NCBI RefSeq assembly: GCF_013155125.1
Contig: NZ_CP053564.1
Span: 4,905,501 to 4,969,500 of the forward strand
Direction of reading: 5' to 3'
DNA from: Pseudonocardia broussonetiae
GTDB lineage: Bacteria; Actinomycetota; Actinomycetes; Mycobacteriales; Pseudonocardiaceae
DNA: 64,000 nucleotides
The translations under genes were made by a program, and so were the position numbers. The notes under the pieces are model-generated. The model saw only the letters and a list, made by a program, of their open reading frames with translations. It ran no database searches and had not been told where the DNA came from. Below, in pieces: positions 49,368 to 60,899 of this stretch; the first letter of the stretch is position 1, and each line of letters begins with the position of its first letter.

Positions 49368-50060
49368 GTGCGTCCCCTGATCGCGCCCAGCATCCTCAAC
49401 GCCGACTTCGCCCGGCTCGCCGACGAGATGGCCGCCGTCACCGACGCGGCCGACGGCGCCGACTGGCTGCACGTCGACGTCATGGACGCCCACTTCGTGC
49501 CCAACCTCACACTCGGCCTTCCAGTGGTCGAGTCGCTGCTGAAGGCCACGTCCGTGCCGCTGGACTGCCACCTCATGATCGAGGAGCCGGACCGCTGGGC
49601 GCCGGGCTACGCGGAGGCGGGCGCGCACAACGTCACCGTCCACGCCGAGGCCGCCGCCGACCCGGTCGCGCTGGCCAAGGACCTGCGCGCGGCGGGCGCG
49701 CGGGCGGGGCTGTCGATCAAGCCGGACACGCCGCTCGAGCCGTGGGTCGAGGTGCTGCGCCACTACGACACCCTGCTGGTCATGAGCGTGGAGCCCGGGT
49801 TCGGCGGGCAGAGCTTCATGCCCGAGGTGCTCGACAAGGTGCGCACCGCGCGGCGGCTCGTCGACACCGGTCACCTGACGCTGCTCGTGGAGATCGACGG
49901 CGGCATCAACGCCGACACCGTCGAGCAGGCCGCGGAGGCCGGCGTCGACTGCTTCGTGGCGGGGTCCGCGGTGTACGGGGCCGACGACCCGGGCCGCGCC
50001 GTCGCCGCCCTGCGCGACCGCGTGCGCGCGGCGTCACCCCACCGCGGCTGGACCGCCTGA
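49368..50060 (+). CDS. rpe: Ribulose-phosphate 3-epimerase
   Basis: 230-aa TIM barrel interconverting ribulose 5-phosphate and xylulose 5-phosphate. [18 protein letters not shown] at the N-terminus, the metal/catalytic motif [42 protein letters not shown] and [11 protein letters not shown] with the phosphate site [14 protein letters not shown] 49368. It precedes the riboflavin genes, which use its product ribulose 5-phosphate as the RibB substrate. Confidence 0.97.
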   Translation: MRPLIAPSILNADFARLADEMAAVTDAADGADWLHVDVMDAHFVPNLTLGLPVVESLLKATSVPLDCHLMIEEPDRWAPGYAEAGAHNVTVHAEAAADPVALAKDLRAAGARAGLSIKPDTPLEPWVEVLRHYDTLLVMSVEPGFGGQSFMPEVLDKVRTARRLVDTGHLTLLVEIDGGINADTVEQAAEAGVDCFVAGSAVYGADDPGRAVAALRDRVRAASPHRGWTA

Positions 50061-50137
50061 CGCACCGGGCGCTGCGCGGGGGATGATCCGGGTGGCCCCG
50101 GCCGTTGGCACGGGCAGGACGCGAGGAGGCGGCGGGG

Positions 50138-50751
50138 ATGTTCACCGGCATCGTCGAGGAGATGGGCGAGGTCATCGCCGTGCGCGAGAGCGCCGAGGTG
50201 GTGGTCTTCACCGTGCGCGGGCCGGTCGTCACCGGCGACGCGGGCCACGGCGACTCGATCGCCGTCAACGGCGTCTGCCTCACCGTGATCGACCCCCAGG
50301 GCAGCACCGACGGCACGTTCAGCGTCGAGCTGGTGCCCGAGACGCTGGCGCGGTCGAGCCTCGGGGCGGTCCGCGAGGGCACCGCCGTCAACCTCGAGCG
50401 CGCGGTCCCGGTGTCCGGGCGCCTGGGCGGGCACATCGTGCAGGGCCACGTCGACGGCGTCGCCACGCTCGTCTCGCGCACCCCGGCCGAGCGCAGCGAC
50501 GAGCTCGCGTTCAGCCTGCCGCCCGACCTCGCGCGCTACGTCGTCGAGAAGGGCTCCATCACCGTCGACGGGGTGTCGCTGACGGTCGCCTCCGTCGGGC
50601 CCGACTCCTTCACCGTGGCGCTGATCCCCACGACGTTGGCGCACACCACACTCGGCGCGCGGGCTGTGGGGGATACCGTCAACATCGAGGTGGACGTCCT
50701 CGCGAAGTACGTGGAGCGGCTGGTCGGCGGCTACGGCGGCGGTGCGGCCCG

Positions 50752-50755
<4 letters not shown>
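50138..50755 (+). CDS. ribE: Riboflavin synthase, alpha subunit
   Basis: 205 aa with two lumazine-binding beta-barrels in tandem (about 1-97 and 98-195). [12 protein letters not shown] starts the first and [15 protein letters not shown] the second; the active-site VNGVCLTV and VDGVSLTV copies are both present. It disproportionates two lumazines to riboflavin. ATG 50138 matches the universally conserved start. No FMN riboswitch lies in the 77 bp before it. The reductase/deaminase gene ribD, often next to rpe in actinobacteria, is not here. Confidence 0.96.
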
Positions 50756-52535
<1,780 letters not shown>

Positions 52536-52537
52536 GC

Positions 52538-52981
52538 GTGGCCACGACCGGCGAGCGGGTGACGGTCCGTCCCCTGCGCGCCGTCGTCATCTCGTGGGTG
52601 TCGGCCGTGGTGATCGTCGTGCTGTTCACGGCGATCGCGCTCGTGCTGCGCAACAGCGACACCGGCGTCTTCTTCCGACTCGCCGACCAGGTCGCGCTCG
52701 TGCTGATCGGGCTGTTCATCGCCGGCGGCTGCCTGCTCATGGCCCGGCCGCGGGTGCGGGCCGACGCCGCGGGCATCGAGGTGCGCAACGTGGTCGCGAC
52801 GAAGCACTTCGCCTGGTCGGACGTGGAGCGCGTCGCGTTCCCCGACGGCGCGTCCTGGGCCCGGATCGACCTGCGCGACTACGAGTACGTGCCGGTCATG
52901 GCGGTGCAGGCCGTCGACGGGCAGCGGGCGGTCGACGCGATGCGCCAGCTCCGCGCGCTGCACGCCTCCGCGCGCGGCTGA
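52538..52981 (+). CDS. PH-domain membrane protein (bPH family)
   Basis: 147 aa. Two membrane helices (about 15-35 and 47-66) followed by a bacterial PH-like domain (VRADAAGIEVRNVVATKHFAWSDVERVAFPDGASWARIDL). Such proteins follow ribH in many actinobacteria; the function is unknown. GTG 52538 has AGGAG at 8 nt, so I prefer it to GTG 52532, which overlaps the ribH stop but has only 2-nt spacing. It ends 13 bp before the enoyl-CoA hydratase gene. Confidence 0.85.
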   Translation: MATTGERVTVRPLRAVVISWVSAVVIVVLFTAIALVLRNSDTGVFFRLADQVALVLIGLFIAGGCLLMARPRVRADAAGIEVRNVVATKHFAWSDVERVAFPDGASWARIDLRDYEYVPVMAVQAVDGQRAVDAMRQLRALHASARG

Positions 52982-52994
52982 CCGCCGCAGCGAC

Positions 52995-53864
52995 GTGGAG
53001 TTCGAGCAGATCACCTACGGCGTCGCCGACGGCGTGGCGACGCTGACGCTGCACCGGCCCGAGCGGCTCAACGCCTTCACCGCGCGCATGGGCGACGAGC
53101 TGCGCGAGGCGTTCGACCGCACCGACGCCGACGACGACGTGCGCGCCGTCGTCGTCACCGGGGCGGGCCGCGGCTTCTGCGCGGGGGCCGACCTCGCCGG
53201 GGGCGGCGGCACCTTCGCCCTCGACGGGTCGGGGGACGACGACCCGGACGCCCACCGCGACGGCGGCGGCCTGCTCACCCTGCGGATCTTCGAGAGCGCG
53301 AAGCCGGTGATCGGGGCGGTCAACGGCCCGGCGGTCGGCGTCGGCGCCACGATGACGCTGCCGATGGACGTCCGCCTGGCCGCCGTCACCGCCCGCTTCG
53401 GGTTCGTGTTCGCGCGGCGCGGCATCGTGCCCGAGGCCGCGTCGACCTGGTTCCTGCCCCGGGTCGTCGGCATCAGCCGGGCCGTCGAGTGGGCGGTGAC
53501 CGGCCGCGTGTTCGACGCCGCCGAGGCGCTGGACGGCCGCCTGGTCCGGTCCGTCCACGCCGCCAACGCCCTGCTGCCCGCCGCCTACGCGCTCGCCGCG
53601 GAGATCGCCGGGAACACGGCCCCGGTGTCGGTGGCGATGGCCCGCCAGATGATGTGGCGGATGCTGGGCGCCGACCACCCGATGGAGGCCCACCGCGTCG
53701 ACTCGTGGGCGATGGTGTCGCGCGGCCGGTCGGCCGACGCGGCCGAGGGCGTGCAGGCGTTCCTGGACAAGCGACCCGCCGACTTCCCCGACCGCGTCAC
53801 CGGCGACCTGCCCGAGGGCTACCCCTGGTGGCCCGACCGCCCCTGGAGCCCCCTGCAGCCGTGA
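52995..53864 (+). CDS. Enoyl-CoA hydratase/isomerase family protein
   Basis: 289-aa crotonase-fold enzyme. VATLTLHRPERLNAFTARM at the N-terminus, first oxyanion-hole segment VVVTGAGRGFCAGADLAGG, a longer than usual loop to about residue 95, then KPVIGAVNGPAVGVGATMTLPMDVRLAA (second oxyanion Gly) and FARRGIVPEAASTWFLPRVVG with the catalytic Glu in PEAAST. The C-terminal end PDRPWSPL is unusual. It could be a true hydratase in fatty-acid or branched-chain degradation; the exact substrate is unknown. A perfect palindrome follows the stop. Confidence 0.92.
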   Translation: MEFEQITYGVADGVATLTLHRPERLNAFTARMGDELREAFDRTDADDDVRAVVVTGAGRGFCAGADLAGGGGTFALDGSGDDDPDAHRDGGGLLTLRIFESAKPVIGAVNGPAVGVGATMTLPMDVRLAAVTARFGFVFARRGIVPEAASTWFLPRVVGISRAVEWAVTGRVFDAAEALDGRLVRSVHAANALLPAAYALAAEIAGNTAPVSVAMARQMMWRMLGADHPMEAHRVDSWAMVSRGRSADAAEGVQAFLDKRPADFPDRVTGDLPEGYPWWPDRPWSPLQP

Positions 53865-53871
53865 CCCCGCA

Positions 53872-53917
53872 CCCGTGAGTGGATACGAGTGCTGCAGCAC
53901 TCGTATCCACTCACGGG
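53872..53917. terminator. 46-bp perfect palindrome, outer stem CGTGAGTGG/CCACTCACG
   Basis: A perfect palindrome of 46 bp starting 8 bp after the enoyl-CoA hydratase stop. Its outer nine pairs repeat those of the hairpin after nusB (12056-12097), while the inner part differs. Probably a strong transcription terminator belonging to a repeated family. Confidence 0.75.
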
Positions 53918-53926
53918 GGGCGCACG

Positions 53927-53932
53927 TAGCAT
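53927..53932 (+). promoter_or_regulatory. -10 hexamer TAGCAT, leaderless promoter
   Basis: TAGCAT ends 6 nt before the GTG start at 53939 and only 9 nt after the palindrome, so the promoter is squeezed between terminator and gene. Confidence 0.4.
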
Positions 53933-53938
53933 CGGGGC

Positions 53939-54955
53939 GTGTTGCGAGCGAAGCGGGACCAGGACCACGGCGAGGTGCGGCTGGGCGACATCGTCCTGCG
54001 CAACCGGCTGGTGACGTCGTCGAGCCTGCTGGGCTACGGGGTGGCCAACTCGCCGCTCCTGCCCTACGGGATGAGCCCCGTGTCGCTGTTCGTGCCGCTG
54101 GAGGAGTTCGGGGCGGTCACGACGCGCACGCTGACCGTCGAGCCCCGCGAGGGCCACTTCAGCACCCGGGACGACTACTCCCTCGGCGAGCTGCCCGGGC
54201 TGCTCCAGCGCTACGGGCGGGTCCTGCGCAGCACCGACGGCGGCTGGGTCAACGCGTTCGGCTGGTGCAACATCGGCATCGACGCCTACCTGCGCGACTA
54301 CCACCCCCGCACCCGGGCCCAGCGCACGATCATCTCCCTCGGCGGGTTCTCGGCCGCCGAGTTCGTGACGCTGATCGACCGCGTGAACGCCGCCGTGCCG
54401 TCGGGGGAGATCGCGGCCGTCGAGCTCAACGTGAGCTGCCACAACGTCAACTTCGACTTCTCGACGATCCTGCAGGACGTCCTCGACGAGGCCGTGCCGC
54501 GCAGCCACCACCCGGTGATCCTCAAGCTCTCGCCCGACTACGACTACCTGCGCAACGCCCGGCAGGCCGCGAAGGCGGGGGTCTCGGCGCTCACGGCGAT
54601 CAACACGGTCAAGGCGCTGCGCCTGGACCCGCGCACCGGCGAGCCCTTCCTCTCCAACCGCTACGGCGGCCTGTCCGGACGGGCGATCAAGCCGATCGGG
54701 CTCCGCGTCGTCTCCGAGCTCCGCGAGGCCGGCATCACGCTGCCGATCATCGCGACGGGCGGCATCCGCACCGCCGACGACTGCCGCGAGTACTTCTGGG
54801 CCGGCGCCGACGCGGTGAGCCTCGGCAGCGCCGTGTGGCTGGCCAGCTACCCCGGCTACGCCCTGGCGCCGCTGCGCGCGCTGCACGTTCGGCGCGTGCT
54901 CAACGCCGTTCGGCGCTGGGAGCCGGTCCCGCGCCGCGCCGTCGCGGCCGCCTGA
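53939..54955 (+). CDS. Dihydroorotate dehydrogenase-like flavoprotein
   Basis: 338-aa TIM barrel of the class 1 DHODH-like family. Marks: VRLGDIVLRNRLVTSSSLLGYG, VELNVSCHNVNFDFSTIL (at the place of the catalytic loop, where class 1 PyrD has CPN), VILKLSPD with the FMN Lys, SALTAINTVKALRLD, SGRAIKPIGLRVV, ATGGIRTADDCREYFWAGADAVSLGSA (FMN phosphate). The CHN in place of CPN and a distant sequence suggest a substrate other than dihydroorotate, or a loss of that activity. Since the pyr operon lacks pyrD, a PyrD role cannot be excluded. GTG 53939. It precedes a broken HAD gene. Confidence 0.75.
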   Translation: MLRAKRDQDHGEVRLGDIVLRNRLVTSSSLLGYGVANSPLLPYGMSPVSLFVPLEEFGAVTTRTLTVEPREGHFSTRDDYSLGELPGLLQRYGRVLRSTDGGWVNAFGWCNIGIDAYLRDYHPRTRAQRTIISLGGFSAAEFVTLIDRVNAAVPSGEIAAVELNVSCHNVNFDFSTILQDVLDEAVPRSHHPVILKLSPDYDYLRNARQAAKAGVSALTAINTVKALRLDPRTGEPFLSNRYGGLSGRAIKPIGLRVVSELREAGITLPIIATGGIRTADDCREYFWAGADAVSLGSAVWLASYPGYALAPLRALHVRRVLNAVRRWEPVPRRAVAAA

Positions 54956-55001
54956 GCCACCATCCCCGCCACGATGATGTTGCTCCGGAAGGAGTAGTGG
55001 C

Positions 55002-55723
55002 ATGGCAGGAGAGCCGCGGCACGCCCCCGGCGGTGACGACCGGCCCCGGGCGGCCGACCGGCGCCCGCGGGTGGTGCTGTTCGACGTGTTCGAGACGATG
55101 CTGCAGGTCGACGCCCTCGGCGTGCGGTTCGTCGACGTCGGCAGGCCCGCCCACGAGTGGGAGCTGTTCTTCACCCGCACCCTGCGCGACGGGATGGCGC
55201 TGACGCTCGCCGGCGCCGCCCCGCCGTTCGCGGACGTGGCCCGCGCCGCGCTGCGCACCACCACCGGCCACACGCTGTCGGACGAGGCCCTGGACCACGT
55301 GCTCGCCGGCTTCGCCCACCTCCCGCCGCACCCGACGTCGAGCCCGCCCTCGTGGAGCTGGCCAGGGCGAAGGTCCCCACCTACGCCTTCACCCACGGCA
55401 ACCCGAAGACGGCCTGCGACGCGCTGGACCGCGCCGGCCTGCGCACCTACCTGCGCGGGGTGCACTCGGCGGAGGCCATCCGCGCGTTCAAGCCCCCGCC
55501 GCGGGTCTACGACTGGGTGTGCGGCGAGGTCGACTCCGCGCCCGAGCGCACCGCGCTCGTGGCGGTGCACTCCTGGGACGTGCACGGCGCCGTCCGCGCC
55601 GGCCTGGTCGGCGCGCTGGCCACCCGGCTCGAGGGCCGGGTGCCCGCGGTGGTCGAGCCGCCGCACGTCAGCGCGCCGCGCGTCGACCTCGTGGTGGACC
55701 GCCTGCTCGCCCTGCCGGCCTGA
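55002..55723 (+). pseudogene. Haloacid dehalogenase-type hydrolase, frameshifted near 55333
   Basis: HAD-superfamily hydrolase (L-2-haloacid dehalogenase type). The first frame, from ATG 55002 after a GGAAGGAG site, gives VVLFDVFETMLQVDALG (nucleophile Asp) and runs to FAHLPPHP. At about 55333 the frame must move to the next one, which continues DVEPALVELARAKVPTYAFTHGN, the Lys in FKPPPRVYDWV, and HSWDVHGAVRAG, ending at 55723. The join FAHLPPHP-DVEPAL is seamless if one base is missing in the CCC run. Either a recent pseudogene or a sequencing error. About 240 aa if restored. Confidence 0.85.
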
Positions 55724-55736
55724 CCCCTCCTGCCCC

Positions 55737-56462
55737 TCACCCGCCCAGCGCGGCCGCGGGGGAGCGGGGCACCGCGGTGCGCCCCAGGTCGGCCCGGGAC
55801 CCGGCCCGCGCGCCCGCGCCGTAGCCCGAGCCCGACAGCACCGACCGCCGCGCGCGCCCCAGGTCGGGGAACGCCTCCGCCCACGCCCGCTCCACCCGCT
55901 CCCGGCGGTCGGCGAGGACGAGGGCGACCGAGGGCCCGTCGACGGGCCACCCGGCCCCGGCGTCGGCCTCGGCCCGCTCGTGGGCCTCGGTGAGCCGGCG
56001 GTGCACCTCCACGGCGAACCCGTGCAGCCACGACCGCCGGTAGGCGGCCACGGACTCCCGGGCGTCGGGCGGGCGCAGCCGGACCAGCTGCGAGGTGGCC
56101 TGCAGCAGCAGCGACGTGTGCAGGAGCTCCGTGCGCGCCCGGTCGGACGCGTGCCCGAACAGCGTGACCGCCGTGACCTTGCCCCCGCCGGCGCCGTGCA
56201 GCACGCACCGGCAGCCGAACGCGCTCCCGACCCAGCCCAGCAGCCGTGCCTTGCCCGCGCTGTACGGGTCGTCGACGGCGACGCGGGTGGCGCCGATCTC
56301 GTCGTCACCGGGCCGCGCGCTGCCCAGCAGGGCCTCGTCGATCCCGTGCCGGGCCATCAGCTCCACGGCCTTGGCCGTGTAGGCGCGCGCCTCCTCCGCG
56401 GTGGCGGCGCGCTCGGCCTTGGCGAGCAGCTTGCGGACCGTGTCGAGCTTGTCGGCACCCAC
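55737..56462 (-). CDS. DUF2786 domain protein
   Basis: 241 aa. The N-terminal part VGADKLDTVRKLLAKAERAATAEEARAYTAKAVELMARHGIDEALL is the DUF2786 helical domain, found in proteins of unknown function; the rest contains a second conserved segment (ARLLGWVGSAFGCRCVL, LFGHASDRARTELLHTSLLLQA) and a variable C-terminal tail (GSGYGAGARAGSRADLG). GTG 56462; the ribosome site is weak. It converges on the HAD gene with 13 bp between them. Confidence 0.82.
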   Translation of the reverse strand: MGADKLDTVRKLLAKAERAATAEEARAYTAKAVELMARHGIDEALLGSARPGDDEIGATRVAVDDPYSAGKARLLGWVGSAFGCRCVLHGAGGGKVTAVTLFGHASDRARTELLHTSLLLQATSQLVRLRPPDARESVAAYRRSWLHGFAVEVHRRLTEAHERAEADAGAGWPVDGPSVALVLADRRERVERAWAEAFPDLGRARRSVLSGSGYGAGARAGSRADLGRTAVPRSPAAALGG

Positions 56463-56532
56463 CGGAGGACCCCCTCGAACGCGTGTTCGTGTCGAGGACA
56501 AGGGATAGCACGGCACCCCGACAGGACGGGTG

Positions 56533-57849
56533 TCAGCCGTTGACGGTGACGCCCCACCGGTCGAACGTGCCCTCGTCGACGATCACCCCGTCGTAGACGC
56601 GGAGCTCCCAGGGTCCGGCCACCGGCTCGCCCACCAGCGGCGCGAGCGGCGAGCCCGGCGTCGCCGAGTCGAGGGTGAGCGCAATGGCCGGGCCGAGCCC
56701 CGCCTCGTACTCGGTCAGCACGACGGTCCGCCCCAGCGGCGAGCGCAGCTCGATCCGCAGGTCGCTGCTGATCGCGTGGGTGATGGCGACGTCGACGGCG
56801 ATCCGGTCGACGGTGCCGTACCCGCCCAGCTCCACGACGTCGGTGGCGCCGATCAGGACGTCGTCGTCGGGGATGGCGATGGCCGGCGTGGAGGAGGCGG
56901 CGGCGGGCACCGCGGTGGGCGCGGGGGCGTCCTGCGCCGCGGGGTAGGCGGTGACCTGCCAGCTCAGGAGCGTGCCGGAGTCGGCACTGACCTCGTCGGA
57001 CATGGTGAGCGCCCAGTCGCCGGCGACCGGGCCGCCCAGCAGGTTCGCCAGCGGCGACGCGGGGTCGGTCGTGGAGAGCGTGAGGCGGCCGCCGGTCGAC
57101 CGGCGGGGGAACACGACGGCCTGGCGACCCGCGGGGGAGGTGAGGACGCCGGTGACCTCGGCGGGGTAGTCGTGCTGCAGGTCGAGCACGACCTCGAGGC
57201 GCCCGACGCTCGCGTCGCCCCCGTCGAGGGTGATCGTGCTGGTGGCGCCGCCCGCGGCGTTGTCCGGGATCACGAGCGGCGCGGTCGACGCGCCCTCGGC
57301 CACGGGGGTGTTCGGGTCGGGGGCGCGGTTGAGCAGGACGACCACGACGACGGCCGCCACGATCGCCACCGAGGCCACCACGGCGGCCACGACGATCCCG
57401 GTGCGCCGCCCGCGGCCCGGGTACGCCGGCGGGGGGCCGTAGCCGCCGTGGGCGGGGTTCCAGCCGCCCGGCTGCCCGGCGAACTGCTGGCCGCCGGGGT
57501 ACTGCTGGCCGCCCGGGTACTGCTGGCCCGGGTACGGCTGGCCGTACTGCTGCCCCGGGTACCCCTGGTCGGGGTGCTGCTGCCCCGGGTACGCGGCCGC
57601 GCCGGGGTGCTGCGCCGTCTCCGCGTACTGCTGCGGGCTGCCGTACTGCTGCGGGCTCCCGTACTGCTGCGCGGCGCCGTACTGCTGGGGCTGGTGCGGG
57701 TCCGACCAGCCGGGCGGCGGACCCTGGGGCCCGCTCCCGGGCCACTGCGCCGTCTCGGGTGCCTCGGCCCGGGGCGCGGTCGACCAACCGCCCTGGTTCC
57801 AGCCGGGCTGGTTCGAAGCGGGCTGGGATGGTCCGTTCGGGTCGGTCAT
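56533..57849 (-). CDS. Membrane-anchored protein with two proprotein-convertase P-domains
   Basis: 438 aa. N-terminal cytoplasmic Gln/Tyr/Pro/Gly-rich segment with repeats of QQYGSP and YPGQQ type (1 to about 145), one membrane helix (about 150-172; [24 protein letters not shown]), then two tandem P/Homo-B-like beta domains (about 185-300 and 315-438). Each has the marks [27 protein letters not shown] or [27 protein letters not shown], then [22 protein letters not shown] or [22 protein letters not shown]. No protease domain accompanies them. ATG 57849. P-domains usually stabilise a protease; here the role may be calcium binding or protein contact at the cell surface. Confidence 0.82.
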   Translation of the reverse strand: MTDPNGPSQPASNQPGWNQGGWSTAPRAEAPETAQWPGSGPQGPPPGWSDPHQPQQYGAAQQYGSPQQYGSPQQYAETAQHPGAAAYPGQQHPDQGYPGQQYGQPYPGQQYPGGQQYPGGQQFAGQPGGWNPAHGGYGPPPAYPGRGRRTGIVVAAVVASVAIVAAVVVVVLLNRAPDPNTPVAEGASTAPLVIPDNAAGGATSTITLDGGDASVGRLEVVLDLQHDYPAEVTGVLTSPAGRQAVVFPRRSTGGRLTLSTTDPASPLANLLGGPVAGDWALTMSDEVSADSGTLLSWQVTAYPAAQDAPAPTAVPAAASSTPAIAIPDDDVLIGATDVVELGGYGTVDRIAVDVAITHAISSDLRIELRSPLGRTVVLTEYEAGLGPAIALTLDSATPGSPLAPLVGEPVAGPWELRVYDGVIVDEGTFDRWGVTVNG

Positions 57850-57990
57850 GGGGGAGCCTTCCGGGCGAGTCTGCGGTACCGATCATCCCTCGTCACTCCA
57901 CGTCAGCAGTGCACCCGGACGGGGGACAGCATGCCCTGCGCCCCCGGGACGGGTCCCGGCCCGGGCGCCGCACCTGTCGGGGGGCCGTCC

Positions 57991-57996
57991 TACCCT
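57991..57996 (+). promoter_or_regulatory. -10 hexamer TACCCT upstream of uvrC
   Basis: TACCCT ends 9 nt before the uvrC ATG; near-leaderless geometry. It lies in the 156-bp divergent region shared with the P-domain gene. Confidence 0.4.
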
Positions 57997-58005
57997 GGGT
58001 CGGCC

Positions 58006-60006
58006 ATGCCTGATCCCGCCAGCTACCGCCCCGCCACCGGGTCGATCCCGGAGGCCCCCGGGGTCTACCGGTTCTCCGACGTCCACGGGCGCGTCATCTA
58101 CGTCGGCAAGGCCAAGAGCCTGCGCCAGCGCCTCAACTCCTACTTCGCCGACCTCTCCGGGCTGCACCCGCGCACCCGCCAGATGGTCACGACGGCGGCC
58201 CACGTGCAGTGGACGGTGGTCGGCACCGAGGTCGAGGCGCTCCAGCTCGAGTACAACTGGATCAAGGAGTTCGACCCGCGGTTCAACGTGCGCTACCGCG
58301 ACGACAAGACCTACCCGGTCCTGGCGGTCACGGTGGGTGAGGAGTTCCCGCGGCTGCACGTCTACCGGGGGCCGCGCCGCAAGGGCGTCCGCTACTTCGG
58401 CCCCTACGCCCACGCCTGGGCCATCCGCGAGACGCTCGACCTGCTGCTGCGCGTCTTCCCGGCCCGCACCTGCAGCGCCGGGGTGTTCAAGCGGCACGGC
58501 CAGATCGGGCGGCCCTGCCTGCTCGGCTACATCGACAAGTGCTCCGCGCCGTGCGTCGGGCGGGTCGACGCGCAGCAGCACCGCGACATCGTCGACGACT
58601 TCTGCGACTTCCTCGCCGGCCGCACCGACCACCTCGTCCGCCAGATGGAGCGGCGGATGGCCGAGGTGTCGGAGGGGCTGGAGTTCGAGCGCGCCGCCCG
58701 GCTGCGCGACGACATCGGCGCGCTCAAGCGGGCCATGGAGAAGCAGGCCGTGGTGCTGGGCGACGGCACCGACGCCGACGTCGTCGCGTTCGCCGACGAC
58801 GAGCTCGAGGCCGCGGTGCAGGTCTTCCACGTGCGCGGCGGGCGGGTCCGCGGCCAGCGCGGCTGGGTGATCGACAAGGTCGAGCCCACCGACACCCCTC
58901 AGCTCGTCGAGCGGTTCCTCACCCAGTTCTACGGCGAGCAGGCCGCACTGGCCGCCGAGACGCCGGGCGGGGGCAGCGACGACGCCCAGCAGCCCGTGCC
59001 GCGCGAGATCCTCGTGCCCGAGCTCCCCGCCGACGTCGACGCGCTCACCGACTGGCTCACCGGGCTGCGCGGCTCGCGCGTCGGCATCCGGGTGCCTCAG
59101 CGCGGCGACAAGCGGGCGCTGGCCGAGACCGTCGCCCGCAACGCCGCCGAGGCGTTCACCCAGCACAAGCTGCGCCGGGCGGGCGACCTCACTGCCCGCT
59201 CCGCCGCGCTGCAGGAGATCCAGGACGGTCTCGGCCTGGACTCGGCGCCGCTGCGCATCGAGTGCATCGACGTCTCCCACGTGCAGGGCACCGACGTCGT
59301 CGCCTCGCTGGTGGTGTTCGAGGACGGGCTGGCGAAGAAGTCCGACTACCGCCGCTTCGAGGTCAAGGACGCCGCCGAGCTGGGCGACGTCGCCTCGATC
59401 GCGGAGGTCGTGCGCCGCCGGTTCCGCCGCTACCTCGCCGAGACCGCCCCCGCGGGTCCCCGCGACGCCGACGCCGGTAACGATCCGGGCACTCCGCGCG
59501 AAGCCTCCGACGTCGGGGCCCGTCCGGGCATCGACCCCGAGACGGGGCGCCCCCGCCGGTTCGCCTACCCGCCCAACCTCCTCGTCGTCGACGGGGCGGC
59601 GCCGCAGGCCCAGGCGGCCGCCGACGTCCTCGCGGACCTGGGCGTCACCGACGTCGCCGTGTGCGGCCTGGCGAAGCGGCTGGAGGAGGTGTGGGTGCCC
59701 GGAGAGCCCGACCCCGTGATCCTGTCCCGCACGTCCGAGGGGCTCTACCTGCTCCAGCGCGTCCGCGACGAGGCGCACCGCTTCGCGATCGCCTACCACC
59801 GGCAGAAGAGGTCCAAGGGGATGACGAGCTCGGAGCTCGACGGCGTGCCCGGCCTCGGCCCGGCCCGGCGGGGGGCGCTGCTGCGCCACTTCGGGTCGGT
59901 GCGCAAGCTGAAGGCCGCCGACGTCGAGGAGATCGCCGCGCTGCCCGGTTTCGGGCCGCGCACGGCCGCGGCCGTGCTCGCGGCGCTGCACAAGGAGGGC
60001 GCGTGA
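58006..60006 (+). CDS. uvrC: Excinuclease ABC subunit C
   Basis: 666-aa nucleotide-excision repair nuclease. N-terminal GIY-YIG domain ([25 protein letters not shown]) for the 3' cut, the Cys-containing segment [11 protein letters not shown] and CSAPC, the UVR domain (about 205-240; [16 protein letters not shown]) that contacts UvrB, the RNase H-like domain with [18 protein letters not shown] and [11 protein letters not shown] for the 5' cut, and the helix-hairpin-helix pair at the end ([30 protein letters not shown]). A 40-residue low-complexity insert (about 484-520) lies inside the RNase H part. GTGA overlap with rapZ. Confidence 0.97.
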   Translation: MPDPASYRPATGSIPEAPGVYRFSDVHGRVIYVGKAKSLRQRLNSYFADLSGLHPRTRQMVTTAAHVQWTVVGTEVEALQLEYNWIKEFDPRFNVRYRDDKTYPVLAVTVGEEFPRLHVYRGPRRKGVRYFGPYAHAWAIRETLDLLLRVFPARTCSAGVFKRHGQIGRPCLLGYIDKCSAPCVGRVDAQQHRDIVDDFCDFLAGRTDHLVRQMERRMAEVSEGLEFERAARLRDDIGALKRAMEKQAVVLGDGTDADVVAFADDELEAAVQVFHVRGGRVRGQRGWVIDKVEPTDTPQLVERFLTQFYGEQAALAAETPGGGSDDAQQPVPREILVPELPADVDALTDWLTGLRGSRVGIRVPQRGDKRALAETVARNAAEAFTQHKLRRAGDLTARSAALQEIQDGLGLDSAPLRIECIDVSHVQGTDVVASLVVFEDGLAKKSDYRRFEVKDAAELGDVASIAEVVRRRFRRYLAETAPAGPRDADAGNDPGTPREASDVGARPGIDPETGRPRRFAYPPNLLVVDGAAPQAQAAADVLADLGVTDVAVCGLAKRLEEVWVPGEPDPVILSRTSEGLYLLQRVRDEAHRFAIAYHRQKRSKGMTSSELDGVPGLGPARRGALLRHFGSVRKLKAADVEEIAALPGFGPRTAAAVLAALHKEGA

Positions 60007-60899
60007 CCACCGACGAGGTTCCGCCGCCGAGCGGCTCGGGGATCGAGGTCGCGCTGGTCAGCGGCCTGTCCGGGGCCGGTCGCAGCACCGCGGCCAAGGT
60101 GCTGGAGGACCTGGGCTGGTTCGTCGTCGACAACCTGCCGCCCGAGCTGATCGCCACGATGGTCGACCTGGGGGCGCGGGCGCGCGGCGACATCACGCGC
60201 ATCGCCGTCGTCATGGACGTGCGCAGCCGCGCGTTCACCGCCGACCTCGGCGCCGTCATCAAGGACCTCGACGCCCGCGGCTACCGCCCGCGCCTGCTGT
60301 TCCTGGAGGCCACCGACGCCGTGCTGGTGCGCCGGTTCGAGCAGGTCCGCCGCAGCCACCCGCTGCAGGGCGAGGGCCGGCTCGTCGACGGCATCGCCGC
60401 CGAGCGCGCGCTGCTGCGCCCGCTGCGCGAGACCGCCGACCTCGTCGTCGACACCTCCACCGTGTCGGTCCCGGCGCTGCGCGCCACCCTGGAGCGCACG
60501 TTCGGCGCCGAGTTCGCGCAGCACACGCGCGTCACGCTGGTGTCGTTCGGCTACAAGTACGGGCTGCCGATGGACTCCGACCTCGTCGTCGACGTCCGGT
60601 TCCTGCCCAACCCGTTCTGGATCCCGGAGCTGCGCGAGTTCACCGGCCGCGACGCCACCGTGCGCGACTACGTGCTGAGCCAGGAGGGCGCCGAGGAGTT
60701 CATCGACCGCTACCTGGAGCTGCTGCGCCTGGTCGGCGCGGGCTACCGGCGCGAGGGCAAGAGCTACCTCACGGTCTCGGTCGGCTGCACCGGCGGCAAG
60801 CACCGCAGCGTCGCCATCAGCGAGGAGATCGCCCGGCGCCTCGCCGGTGACCAGGGCGTGTCGGTCAACGTGGCGCACCGCGACCTGGGGCGCGAGTGA
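60003..60899 (+). CDS. rapZ: RapZ-like nucleotide-binding protein
   Basis: 298 aa, formerly YvcJ. The N-terminal P-loop [28 protein letters not shown] has Arg in the usual Lys position, as is common in actinobacteria. The C-terminal part [27 protein letters not shown] and [19 protein letters not shown] is the conserved RNA/metabolite-binding region. In E. coli it links GlcN6P to small-RNA decay; the actinobacterial role is unknown. GTG 60003 overlaps uvrC, and the end overlaps yvcK (GTGA). The uvrC-rapZ-yvcK-whiA order is standard. Confidence 0.95.
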   Translation: MTTDEVPPPSGSGIEVALVSGLSGAGRSTAAKVLEDLGWFVVDNLPPELIATMVDLGARARGDITRIAVVMDVRSRAFTADLGAVIKDLDARGYRPRLLFLEATDAVLVRRFEQVRRSHPLQGEGRLVDGIAAERALLRPLRETADLVVDTSTVSVPALRATLERTFGAEFAQHTRVTLVSFGYKYGLPMDSDLVVDVRFLPNPFWIPELREFTGRDATVRDYVLSQEGAEEFIDRYLELLRLVGAGYRREGKSYLTVSVGCTGGKHRSVAISEEIARRLAGDQGVSVNVAHRDLGRE

